Assembly: GCA_029891385.1 (NCBI GenBank)
Contig: CM057227.1
Location: forward strand, 94,698,818-94,762,817
DNA from: Erythroxylum novogranatense
Taxonomy: Eukaryota > Streptophyta > Magnoliopsida > Malpighiales > Erythroxylaceae
Reading direction: 5' to 3'
DNA length: 64,000 bases
Shown: one piece after another, positions 35,218 through 46,080 of the stretch
Numbering within the stretch: position 1 is the first letter of the stretch
Layout of the letters: every line of letters starts with the position of its first letter
Made by a program: the position numbers and the translations under genes
Notes under the pieces: generated by a model
Seen by the model: only the letters and a program-made list of their open reading frames with translations
Database searches by the model: none
Told to the model about the DNA's origin: nothing

Positions 35218-37381
35218 ATGTCCACGGGTAGTTCTGGGAGCATGGTGGAGGTATGGAGGAAGTGTCGATGAGAGAGAGGAAGGATGGCTTAGTTGTGGAG
35301 TTGCCGCCGCTAAGACCTGCATCGTCGATATTGTTGGGAGTTGAGCAGATGTGTATCAAGTATAATATCTCGACGGCTTGGGGCCCGATTGGCCTTGAAG
35401 CATGAGCGGATCCACAGAACTTTAGTGGATACTTGCCGTCTCAGGAGCTTTTCTCGATTCGGGCGCCTGAGGCTCCGTGACGCCTGATCAGGGACGAGGT
35501 GTGCGCCTGTTCGAGTTATTGCGAGTCGATTCCTCCGAGCAGTTGGAGGTTCATAAATGGGTTAAGGCCTTGTGCCATCAGTTCGACCATCGCTTCACCG
35601 TCGGCGTTCTGCGCCATTTCACGAGAATGAACCACGGTCCGAGCTCGGGGTTGGAATCCCTTTCTTCAATATCGAGATGCTCGGTATCGCCTTACCAGAC
35701 ACCTCAAAATTTCTTCCTGGTGGACGAAGTATTTCTTTGTGAATTCCCCAAAATCTTCCTCCGAGTGTCGACCGTGGAGGTATCCTTTGGCCAAGCAGTG
35801 GAACGATTCGTCGACCTTGTCCTCGTGAGGAGGAGTGGGAGGTGGTCCGTCAGTCAAGGAGCTCAGAGACACGATTTTGCGAGCTCATTCAGGGTATCCT
35901 GTGGGGGCCTCGGCCGATCGTTCCTCGTTGATCCCCTCCACGTATTAGCGGTGAGGAGGAAACCGCCCGTCCGGTTGACTCCTCGTGATTGTATTAATTT
36001 TGAACTTATATCAATTTTGTTTCTAACTCAATTTAACATTGTGCAGCCATGGTGAGGATGCCTACCCAAACTTCCACGTCGAGGAAGGGCCTCGGGAAGA
36101 AGGGAGTGAGGCGGAGACCGGTGAGGCGTCGCTTTGTTCATGGGGTTGGTCTCCTCGTCACGCCGGTGGTGCTCCCTGCGGGGACCTTCTGTGGCGTCGG
36201 AGCCATTAACAATTGTTTCAGTGGAAGAGGAGGAGGAGGACGTGGGCCCTCCTCTTAAAAGGAAGAGGTTGGTTCGATTGGGTGACCTTCCACCCCGCCA
36301 GGCCAGTGAAGCCAGGGTGAGTAAACAGAAAAAGGGGAAGGAGAAGGCACAGGCCGTGAGCCTTGGGTAGTGGGAGCTTGCCATCAAGTTGGGCAAGGAC
36401 GTAACGCTCGGGGACCTCGAGGTGTCCCACTACCTTGCTGAGAGGGTTACTCCCCCGGCGGACGAGGGGTTTATGGAGAAGAAGGGGAACCTGGAGTTGG
36501 GTTCCCAGCTCGTGCGTATTGGTATGCGGGCTGCGACAATGTCTTTTGCCGTGCTGCAACGCTTGAAGACTCTGGACCAGGAGGTTCAGGATCTCCATGA
36601 TCAGATGAAGGGTTTGAAGGGCGAGCTGGCAGAGGTGAAGGAGGGGAGGGACCTCCTTCAGGCTAAAAACGCATCTCTTGAGGAGGAGAAGGCTGCCCAG
36701 GAGAGTGAGGTGGGAGCTTTGACGGCTCGTGGCCGAGGTAGAGGGAAGAGGAGAAAGAGAGCGAGTGGAGGAGAAAGCGGTGAGGCGGAGAGGAGATCAG
36801 CGAAAAGTGCCGCCAGATCGCCATTCATTATGACGGAGAGAGATAGAGCAGAGAAAACCTTGCGAGAGGTGCGATGCTTCGTGCGGGAGTAGCGGATCGA
36901 AGCCATTAAGCGATGGAAGAGGCGGTTCTTGTACGAAGAGAGTTTAGAGCTCGTCTGCGAGGTGGCCCTTTCGATTTTGAAGAGAGGCCACGAGCTCTAT
37001 ACTCTTGAGGGGGTGGCATGCCCTTCTTTTGAAGACTATGCCGAACCGCTTATTCCTGAAGCTTTCGGGCTTTCTTTGGAGGGGATCACAAAGAAAGTCG
37101 AGGGGGAACCGGTCGATGTTCCGGATGGGAGGCTAGATCTCAGCTCCGAAGAGGAAGATCTCCCTCATGATGTTCCTTCGGTCGTTTCCCGGGGTCCTGT
37201 TACCCCCATTGTGACGATCTCCGGGGAGGAAGGGCTTTATGAAGATGTTTCTCCTGCTGCTCCCTTGGTTCCCGCTTCTACCTCGTCTTTTCCGCCCGCC
37301 CCGAGGTTTTCCGGGTATTCCCTCGGTATTCTCCTTCTCCTTCTCCTTCTACTGCTCATAGCCCCCTTCTCCCAATTGTAG
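35218..37381 (+). pseudogene. Antisense ORF (aORF) of the Tat element, broken
   Basis: Opposite in strand to gag-pol and placed between integrase and the 3' LTR, as in Tat/Grande-type elements. Near 35330-35450 codons read KYNISTAWGP and, after a stop, ADPQNFSGYLP, then a Trp/Phe-rich part near 35690-35760. The best-kept piece is 36389-36892: it has a coiled-coil stretch (LDQEVQDLHDQMKGLKGELA) and then a Lys/Arg-rich segment (RGRGRGKRRKRA). It continues past one stop into 36929-37381, acidic and Pro/Ser-rich. The role of aORF proteins is unknown; a structural or regulatory role has been guessed in the literature. Confidence 0.7.
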
Positions 37382-37849
37382 TGCTCACTGGTGGGGCTTG
37401 TGACGGGGCTAATTAAAATCAATGGACTTTACGTTTGCTTCATTTGTTATCTTTTCCGTGTTTATGCTCTTTACCTTAGATATATGTTGAGTTTTGAAGT
37501 TGCTCGTAGTCGGATCGGCCGAATTGGTCGACCATGATCGATCTATGGAGATACCGAGCAATGGCGATGGCGAGGGTCCCGAGGATTTTGTCTCGGCAAC
37601 CCGACCGACCGTAGTCAATCTATGGAGAATGCCGAGCGATGGCATACCGAGCAATGGCGAGGGTCTCGAGGATCTTGTCTCGGCGACCCGACCGACCGTA
37701 GTCGATTTATGGAGAATGCCGAGCGATGGCATACCGAACAATGGCGAGGGTCCCGAGGATCTTATCTCGGTGACCCGACCGACCGTAGTCGATCTATGGA
37801 GAATGCGGATCGATGGCAATGACGAGGGTCCCGAGGATCTCGTCTCGGC

Positions 37850-40066
37850 TGTAACACCCAAATACCCCCTGGGAGGATATGTGGATGTCACCCAATACAG
37901 TACAACATGACAAACACATCAAAACGTTTCACACATGCATTTTTTTTTTAAACCTAAACGGAACCCACATATAATACATCTCAGACTTAGAAACAAATAC
38001 AAAGAATATGTACAGGCAAAAAAAAAACAAACAAAATACATATTCGAGTGACACAAAAACTCTGACTCCTTTGGCCACTGCGGTTGACTTGTCCCAGTCC
38101 TTAATCTCTTTGCTCGCACTCTACACGGGCAATCCACCGTGTTAAGCTTATAGCTTAGTGAGTAATCGTTTATCTAATTTAACCAATTTCTTTTCACAAT
38201 AACGATATCAGCATGCATTCCGAGATTAATAATCAGGCAAAATGCACTTGCAATGTATCACCTTTTAATGTTGGGTCCGTGTTTTGCGTTGGGTCGTGTT
38301 TTCATGCACTCAAGACTAAGTTTGCACGCGATCCAACCTCAAGATTGCACGCGACCACAACCCAACAAATCAGAAGTCCATAAAACTGAAGTGGGTAACG
38401 GGACTTTTCAGAAGACCAAAATCTCGACAATCAAGTGTCCATATCGAAACCAAAGGCTCGACACGAAGTGTCCATATCAAAAGACACCGGTGTCACGGAA
38501 GATCAAGTCTTGACATCAAGTGTCCATATCGAAGTTAAAGGCTCGACATCAAGTGTCATGAGCCTTCTGAGACCCTTCTAGCATGCCTATTTACCCATAA
38601 CTCGGATGTAACAAATCGGTTCGGACATTTCATGTGCAATAACATTAGCACTTCAATAACATAATCATACAACAATTACCTCGGACGTTCATTGTCCTAG
38701 AGCGACACAATCGAGACAAAGACACATGAGCACTCGGACATTCATTGTCCTAATGTAACACAATTCGAAGATGAACAACTCAAAGTGAGACCGTCCGGGT
38801 CTCTTATCTCGATTTTACCTATAATACTTCTTGAAATATCAAATTCTGACATGACTTACAAACTTTACTGTCAAAATTACTTACATTACTGACATTATTG
38901 ACTGATTCGATATTCCGATATGGTCGACGCCATCAAATTTCGATTCTTGCTCATACATCGGCAGATGCGACGCATTTAAAATTTCTATCTTACTTACTGA
39001 CTGAAATACCGGGATTACTAACCTTAAATCGCCCATACTATTTATTGCCTCGAAGTTCCGGCAATATCTGGCAGTGGTCGTTCCTCTATAATACAGATAC
39101 AAATGATTATTGTGCATACTTACTGTATGCTAAATGAATATGATGCATGTTCATGCAAATTTTCGGGATTCTTTACTGTTCACAAATACGTATTACTATT
39201 CACAAATACGTACAAATACTGTTCACAAATACGGATACTGTACTGTAGCAATACTATTCACTAGTCACTATTCACCACTATTCACTATTTACTATTCACT
39301 ATTACTATTTACTATTCACCAAATAATCGCTCACATAATCGCTCATCGTCTCCTACCTTATGAAAATCACTGTTCATTTCTTTTTTTTCTTTCTTTCTTT
39401 TCCTCTCAATTTTCTCAATTCTTTTAGCATCATCACTTAACAACTAACCTTTACATGATCTAACCTATCGTAATCATCAAAACTTCAAACATGATAGATC
39501 TAAAAATTTCCTTCCCTTTTCTTATCCTCCCATAAAACCATCTAATGATCATATATACCTATATGTCTCAACCAACACCGTAAAAGATTCATGATCTAAA
39601 GGACTAACCTCGTTATTTGCTGCAGAAAAGCAGATCGATCGACAGACAGTGATGAAGAGCATCGGTCGTGAGCAAATGAACGGAATTTTATGAGTTATAC
39701 ACGTCACTTATTCAATTTTTACTATTGGCGTGGGATGAATAGTGAAAAGCACACTTATGATTGCGGAATCAACTAATTCCCAGAAGTTCCAGACAACTTC
39801 CAAAAATTCACCAAAAATTCCGTCATAAAATATGACTGCCAAATAATTGTTCCAAAAATACTCCATACGTCACCAATAATTTCTAAAAATCATTGAAGTC
39901 TCCAAAAATTACTAAAAATTATCTTAATATTGTCCGAATCAATCCGAAATTTCATTTTACCAATGTACCCGGAAATACCATGAATGCATGCCAAAATATC
40001 AAAGAGACAGAACATAAATCGGACTAAATTTGCTTAATATGCTAACCCCTAATTTGGGGTGTTACA
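37850..40066 (+). mobile_element. Nested 2.2-kb LTR-type insertion (solo LTR or non-autonomous)
   Basis: The insertion starts TGTAACACCC and ends GGGTGTTACA. TCGGC at 37845-37849 and 40067-40071 is a perfect 5-bp target duplication, and joining the flanks restores the 87-bp repeat. No coding domain, primer site or internal LTR pair is seen, so a solo LTR of a Gypsy element is most likely. Inside are a tandem repeat with CAAGTGTCCATATCGAA at about 38425-38560 and a run of ACTATTCAC-like repeats at 39170-39320. Confidence 0.85.
38410..38560 (+). repeat. Short tandem repeats with CAAGTGTCCATATC
   Basis: Three clear copies of AAGTGTCCATATC plus a truncated one are spaced about 35-65 bp apart, each followed by an AAAGGCTCGACA-like or related stretch. 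This is internal to the nested LTR-type insertion. Confidence 0.75.
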
Positions 40067-40319
40067 TCGGCGACCCGACCGACCTTAGTCGATCTATCGA
40101 GAATGTCGGGCGATGATTGATTGGACTTTCTACTTTTGGCCTCGTGCAATCTAACTCTTAATTGCCAAGAAATTTGTAACCCCTTTATTAATGATAACGA
40201 GGGCGTGGGCCATTAAAAAATCTGTCTGGCAGGGACAGGAAAAAGGTACCTACATGTATACAAAAATGATAATAAGGAAAGATTAACTAAAATAAAACTT
40301 ATCTATTGGTAGAAAGCCT

Positions 40320-41158
40320 TCAGATTCTGCGAGTTCCAAGGCCTCGATAGAATCTTCCCTTTCTCATCGCTGAGGATGTAAGAACCATGCCCGACTTGCT
40401 TAACCACTCGATAGGGTCCTTCCTACATCCGTCCGAGCTTTCTGGATGCTTTCCAGCCGCCTCGACTTTGTAGACGCGTCCACCTACCTTTACATCGCTT
40501 CGCTTGACCTTCGTTATAGAACTTAGTCGCTTTTGCTCGATGGCTTCGAGCGAAGCGATCGCCCTTTCTCGTCCTCGCTGGAAGAACGAGCTCGCTCGGG
40601 CTTCATCATTCCGCTCTTCTTCGTGGCCGACACCTCTCGACAGGTAATGTTGCTTCTCTGGAACCAAGGCTTACGCTTCAAGGTCATTCTGAATGGGGTC
40701 TCCCCTGTGGCTCCGTTCGGTGTGGTTCTATATGCCCACAATACGTCGTCTATTTCTTCCACTCAGGTCTTTCGGCCGTCCAGGCGCTTCTTGAGGGCGC
40801 TCATTATCTTCTTGTTGGTGTTCTTCGTGAGACCGTTACTTTGGGGATGGGCTACCGAAGTCAACCGTAGCTCGATCTTTAGTCGGTCGCAGAAATCTCT
40901 AAACTTGTAGTTGTCGAACTGCCGACCATTATCTGTAACCAACACCATGGGCATCCCGAAGCGACAAAGTATATTTCTCTTTACAAAGCTTTCAACCTTC
41001 CCCTCGGTGATTGTAGCGACAGATTTTGCTTCCACCCACTTAGTGAAATATTCTACTGCCACTATCAAAAATTTCTTTTGTCCAGGACCGAGAGGGAAAG
41101 GCCCCAGTATATCCATTCCCCATTGGACGAAAGGGATAGGGTGACTTACAATTTTCAT
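40320..41158 (-). pseudogene. Gypsy integrase core and C-terminal part
   Basis: The frame 41158-40763 reads PFVQWGMDILGPFPLGPGQK (first catalytic Asp), VTDNGRQFDN (second Asp) and HPQSNGLTKNTNKKI. At the position of the family's catalytic Glu there is Lys, so the DDE triad is lost. The frames 40762-40523 and 40667-40320 carry VLWAYRTTPNGATGETPF and the C-terminal domain with VGGRVYKVEAAG-like codons, separated by a frameshift. The zinc (HHCC) region lies upstream near 41400-41245 in broken frames. Confidence 0.85.
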
Positions 41159-41649
41159 CCTCTCGATTAATTTGGTGAGACAGTTCTTTGTTTCTCTGGC
41201 GGAAGCTTCGATCGGTCGACCTTCTCTTGACAGTCTCTTCTCATCGTCGGCCAGTAGTAGCCTTGTCTGATCAACCGGTAAGCCAGCGTTCTACCTCCCA
41301 CGTGATTTCCGCACATCCCTTCGTGGACTTCGGCCATTGCCTGCTCGGCTTCTTCTTCATTCAGGCATCGAAGGAGCGGTCAGTCGTAAGACCGCTTATA
41401 TAGAGTGCCATTGACAACCGTGTATTGTACGCCTTTATCCTTAACTTCTTGGCTGTCGTCGTCTTCCGGTTGTCTTCCTTCCAAAAGGTACCGCATGATC
41501 GGTTCTGTCCAGCCCGGTCGATCGGTATTTACATTGAGAACTTCCTCGGCCTTCTGGATGCTAGGCCGATCTAGTCGCTCGACCAGAATATTGTTTATGA
41601 CATCACGGTGGAAGCCATTTGGAGAGCTCATCGCGCTTGGCATTACGAG

Positions 41650-42268
41650 CTCGTTCTATTACATTGATTGAATATCATGCGAAATTGCTCGACTCCCGCT
41701 GACTAACTCCACTATTTGATCATGTTGTTCCCTTGGCCTCGTCTTGCCTGGTAACTTGACCGACTACCACCGCTATCATCAGTATAACTTTAGTTGGTTC
41801 ACTTCCATCTCCTTGGCGAGTTGAGGCGGCTATCAAGGCCTCATATTCGCCTCGTTATTGGAGGCTTTGAATTCTAGTCGAGGGCGATACTACCTTTTCT
41901 TCCATGTGCGGGTGATCAAGTACAACTCCGCTCCGCATCCCTAAGCATTGGACGACCCATCGACAAACAGGCTCAAGCGGGAACCGCCGTCTTCGAGCTT
42001 GGTTGGCTCATCTCCGCGATGAAATCGCGATGATTCATGCCTTAATAGTTGTGCGGGGCTTGTATTGTATGCCAAATTCACCCAGTTCTACTGCCCACTT
42101 AATTAGTCGACCCGAGATTTCGGGCTTTTGAAGGCACTGCCTGAGGGGCTGGTCGGTCCATACCTCGATGGTGTGACTTTGGAAGTAAGGCCTTAGCCCG
42201 ATTTTGCTGTTATCAAGGAGAGGGTCAGCTTCTCTATAGCGTGTATCGTGTTTCGGTCCGGTTAACAC
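41650..42268 (-). pseudogene. Dual RNase H region of the Tat element
   Basis: The frame 42268-42035 carries YREADPLL, IEVWTDQPLRQCLQKPEISG and AVELGEFGIQYKPR, the first RNase H. A second RNase H follows at about 41990-41820 with LFVDGSSNA, a stop, GCGAELYL and LEFKASNNEA, the acquired RNase H that only Tat-type Gypsy elements have. Stops and shifts interrupt the second copy. Confidence 0.8.
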
Positions 42269-43184
42269 TTTGCTAACGTAGTAGATAGGTGTTGTTCATT
42301 CCCCTCCGACCGAATTAGTACCGCGCTGATCGACCCCTCGGTAACCGCCAAGTATAACACCAGGTTCTCTCCGTCTACCGGATTTTGTAGGATAGGCGGG
42401 TTAGACAAGTACTGCTTCAAGTGCTGGAAAGCTTGTTCGCACTCGTCTGGCCATCGGAATTGAGTCACATTCACTTTCCTCACTACTTTGAAAAATGGGA
42501 GGCACTTATCCCCCAATCTGGAAATGAACCTGCTCAGCGAGACTATCCGACCGGTCAATATCTGAACATTCTTCAAACATTGTGGCGAAGGCATCTGTAT
42601 GATGGCCTTTATCTTTTCTGGATTAGCTTCGATTCCCCGTTGAGTGATCATAAACCCCAGGAATTTTCCGGATGCCACCCCGAACACACATTTTTCTGGG
42701 TTTAGCTTCATCCTAAATTTATTCAGGGTCTGGAAGACTTCCTTGAGATCTTCCACATGCTCCGCGGCCGTCTTACTTTTGACCACCATATCATCTACGT
42801 ATGCTTCAACCGATCGATCGATCTTTTTTAAAGACCTCCATGACGAGTCGTTGGTAGTCGCCTGCTGCGTTCTTCAATGAAGGGCGGCACACAGTAGTAG
42901 TATGTGCCTTGGTCGGTTATGAAGGCGGTCTTTTCTTCGTCTTCTAGACTCATCTGGATCTGATGATAGCCCGAGAAGGCGTCCAGGAAGCTGAGCAGTT
43001 CATGCCCTGAGGTAGAATCTACTAACTGGTCGATCTTCGGCAATGGGAAGCTGTCTTTTGGACATGTTTTGTTCAGATCGATGAAGTCTATACACATCCT
43101 CCATTTCTCGTTCTTCTTTTTCACTAAGACCACGTTAGCGAGCCATTCGGTGTATTTGACTTCTCGTATGAACCCGCCAAGCAA
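42262..43184 (-). pseudogene. Gypsy reverse transcriptase
   Basis: The frame 43184-42828 reads REVKYTEWLANVVLVKKKN, MCIDFIDLNKTCPKD, PLPKIDQLVDSTSGHELLSF and LDAFSGYHQI. After a frameshift near 42830-42870, codons 42801-42790 give the catalytic YVDD, directly followed by the frame 42789-42262 with LKLNPEKCVFGV and GKFLGFMITQRGIEANPEKI, and the start of the RNase H-like part. The catalytic motifs are present but the frame is broken. Confidence 0.88.
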
Positions 43185-43199
43185 CTTCGCATTTCTTTC

Positions 43200-44117
43200 T
43201 CAATCACCCCGGCGCTCCTTATCGTGCCATCGCTTCTTCATCGATCGCTTGCAGTCATGCCGAATGTCGAGGGAGTGACATGCAACTGTCCGAGGAATGC
43301 CGGGCATGTCGCTCGGTACCCAAGCGAAAACCGATCTGTTTTCCACCAAGCAGTCGGTGATTTCTTTAGCTAGGTTCTTCTGTAGTTCGGAACCTAGATT
43401 TATGAACTTGGACGGGTCGGCTTCATCCAGTACGACCCGTTGCGTTTCTTCCACTGGATTCATCCTGTCCGTCTCTTCGTCGGCTCTTATGTCAAGAGAG
43501 CTCGTCAGCACTACCGCCCCTTCTAGGGTTTTGGTTTCTGCCAAGTAACATTCCCTGGTGATTTTCTGCTCACCCCTGATGATACCAACTTCATGGGGCG
43601 TCGGGAACTTCATAACTTGGTAGTATGTGGAGACGACCGACCTGAGAGCATTTTGAGTAGCTCGCCCAATTATTGCATTGTACGCCCCCTGGAACTTTAC
43701 AACTAGGAACTCCACGTCCCTTTCTATCTGGCATGGCTTCTGCCCAAACTTCACTTTCAGATAGACTCGGGCGAACGGGTATGCTGACGCCCCGGTTATT
43801 CCTTTGATGGGGCCATCTGTAGGTAGTAGTCGTTCTTCAGGTACCTTCATCTGCTTGAAGGCCTCATAATACAGTAGGTTGACCGAGCTACCCGTGCCAA
43901 TCATCACCCGCTTTACCTCGTAGCCGTCCATGTTCAGATTTACCACGAGGGCGTCATCGTGGGGGCAACTTACTCCGTTGAGGTCCGACTCATCGAAAGA
44001 GATCATCCCGTCGTTCTCCTTTGGTTTTTTGGTTGGCGAGTCTCTGCCGACCTGGTTGGCATATCTTTTCCTACCTTTAGTGGTGGATCCCCCGGTTGCA
44101 TTTCCACCGAAAATCAT
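43200..44117 (-). pseudogene. Gypsy protease and linker
   Basis: The 305-codon frame starts MIFGGNATGGSTTKGRKRYA, the conserved gag/protease junction text of Tat-type elements. At about 43900-43880 it reads VMIGTGSSVNLLYYEAF. The family has an Asp at the position of the first Gly (DTGSS), so the catalytic Asp is changed to Gly (GAC to GGC). The remainder leads toward the reverse transcriptase with MPGIPRTVACHSLDI. The frame itself is long and open, the best-kept piece of the polyprotein. Confidence 0.85.
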
Positions 44118-45105
44118 ATTAATGACCCGGTCGGTTCGGCCATCTTCTTTTTCGACATTTCCATTGTTTCCTTCCCTCGATCGCCCTCTGCTTTCTCGTC
44201 GGTTATCGTATTCGTGCTCGCTACCCCATCATTCCAATCGTTACTCCTAGTGGGTGACCTTTGTTGTCTCGACCGACTGTCCTGCGATCGGTGTTTCGTT
44301 CGTGTTTCACGAATCGGCCTAACCTCCCCTTTTGAATGAGGAGCTCGATCTCTTTTTTCAACCGCAGCAATTTTCCGTATCGTGACCGACCTCTCTGTGG
44401 AAGCGACAATACAAGTGGGGTTCTGTCCTGTAAGGGTCTTCATTTTTCGGACTCTCGGATAGTTTCCCGTCCGCTCTAACGGCCGCCAAGATACTTGACA
44501 TATGACTGTTTAGCGGGGTGAACTCTTGGCGATATCCCTGTCGATCGGTAGGCCTTCTCGATTCGGTGGCTCTTTTGCCGCTTAGGCGAAGTTTCGCCCT
44601 ATCGCTCGGCGAGCGATCTTCCGTCCGACGTCTCGTGTTTTCAGCACTTCTTCGTTGAATATACCTATCCGCCGGTTTCTTATTTCTGAAGCAAAGCGAG
44701 GTGATCGAGGGCTAACGACTTCTTGAACTCCTCATCCTCGTATTATTCATGAGTGCGGCCCAAGATGGGCGAAGCGAGTGAGGTCGGGCACCTCATTCGC
44801 TATCAACCGAGTAATAAATTCCAAGCTCGTTCATTCCTTGGGTAAGTTGTATCACTTCGAGCGGTCTTTTGTGGCCGTTTACTAGTGGCGAATCGTTCGG
44901 GAAGAAGCGACTGAAATCTTGAGCATGCGATCTGACTCGGGGTAAGGTGTTGAACCATCGCCGAGCTCCCTCCCTGAAAAGGCCGTCTGAAAGCCTTGCA
45001 TTGGATAGCGTCCGAACGCAATGTAGGCTCATCGTGGATGAAAGTCTGCGGATAGTCGGGGGTTGGTCTTCCATTGTACTTCTCGGGGTTGGTATTTTTG
45101 TGCAA
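44114..45105 (-). pseudogene. Gypsy gag remnant
   Basis: Overlapping frames 45105-44803 and 45074-44793 alternate to read KYNGRPTPDYPQTF, SDAIQCKAFR, ARRWFNTLPR and NDSPLVNGHKRP-like codons. This is the capsid region of Tat gag with several frameshifts. Nearer the protease, 44443-44114 is a charged Arg/Ser/Thr-rich stretch. No intact zinc knuckle was found. Confidence 0.75.
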
Positions 45106-45652
45106 AGTCTTGGGAGACTATCGATATTTCAAGTGAAAGGAGAATTGTATCGCGCCATCAGGCGATCCGATTCGATAACTTCATAGCCGCGTGAATCCTA
45201 TCACCCGCAATTTTTTGTAGGGCTTCAGATGGGCGATGATCGTTTATCACGCTGATTTGTCGGGCGGCTGGCCGTTCTGACGGCGGCTGCTGCGGTGGTT
45301 GAGATTGCAAGATTTGGCGGATCAACAATTCACGGCTTCCTCGACCGCTGAGTCAAGGTAATGTACATACCGAGGAGGATCCGCTTCTGATCGGTGCTGG
45401 GGGTTTGGATGCGTATTGAACGCAACATTATCCTCCGAAGCTGCACTTTGTTCCTCATGTTCCAAGGTTTGAGGCTGCTGCTGATCATTCGGATGTGAGG
45501 ATTCAGTGTGTGAGACGTGTGGTGCAGGCGGCCGTGTCGCAGGTAGCTGCGAAACCAGCGTTACTAACGCCAGCTGCCGCTATCGCGCTACATCAGATTA
45601 GTTGCCGCCCGACCGTGATCTGCGTGGTTCTGGACGTGGTGCCCGGAAGTCG

Positions 45653-45671
45653 GGCCCCACGGTGGGCGCCA
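45653..45671 (-). promoter_or_regulatory. Primer-binding site of the Tat element
   Basis: On the minus strand TGGCGCCCACCGTGGGGCC begins two bases inside the 5' LTR end. This sequence is commonly seen at the primer site of Tat/Ogre-type elements; the tRNA was not assigned here. Confidence 0.8.
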
Positions 45672-45673
45672 CT

Positions 45674-46075
45674 TGGTTCAGCCGGATTCTGGCCGAACGG
45701 AACGCTGCCGTTTGGATCCATTGATTGGCAACCTTCTGTGATGAACTTCACGTAGAAAACACCTGCAAAACAAAGGAAGGCACGTCGGGGGTGAGGTCCC
45801 GATTAGCCCCTCCGACGCTCAAGTAAGTTTCTGGTCAAGGTGAGATCGTAGAATGCAGAGAAAAAGCTAGGTTATCATCACATACCTGAATTATGGGAGA
45901 ATTATACCTTATATACGATTTTGCAGCTAGGTTTAAGCAAATACGTGTTTGCGTAGAATTTCCTTCGCTAATGGGCCATGAATGTGTGAATCAAACCCGG
46001 GTTAAACGATGAGTATGAGATTGACCGATTGGCCTTCGTGATTGGGTTCGGGCCCAAATATAGCCGACCCGACCA
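45674..46075 (-). repeat. 5' LTR of the Tat element (402 bp)
   Basis: It pairs with 34021-34403. The outer end GACCA is followed by the target duplication ATATT and then satellite DNA with the CTCACAGGTATGAC palindrome. Confidence 0.92.
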
Positions 46076-46080
46076 ATATT

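Larger units (their letters stand above)
37520..40130. repeat. 87-bp minisatellite, split by an LTR-like insertion
   Basis: The marker CCGACCGACC recurs at 37601, 37688 and 37775, exactly 87 bp apart, and again after the insertion at about 40076. Because 87 is 29 codons, both strands stay open. The plus frame 37494-37910 repeats a 29-residue unit with MPSDGIP and EDLVSATRPTVVDLWR, and the minus frame 37409-37891 repeats its own 29-residue unit. It lies between the aORF and the integrase end. It is probably an internal repeat of the retrotransposon rather than a gene. Confidence 0.85.
34021..46075 (-). mobile_element. Tat-lineage Ty3/Gypsy retrotransposon, complete but dead
   Basis: LTRs at 34021-34403 and 45674-46075 read TGGTTCA...GACCA on the plus strand. 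The flanks are ATATT (34016-34020) and ATATT (46076-46080), a 5-bp target duplication. gag, protease, reverse transcriptase, two RNase H regions and integrase read on the minus strand in that order. Between integrase and the 3' LTR is an ORF on the opposite strand. Dual RNase H plus an antisense ORF define the Tat lineage. A 2.2-kb LTR-like insertion and many indels interrupt it. Confidence 0.93.

Noticed and set aside
40533..44339. Plus-strand frames across the Tat element
   Set aside because: They are shadows of the minus-strand gag-pol, which carries the recognisable domains.
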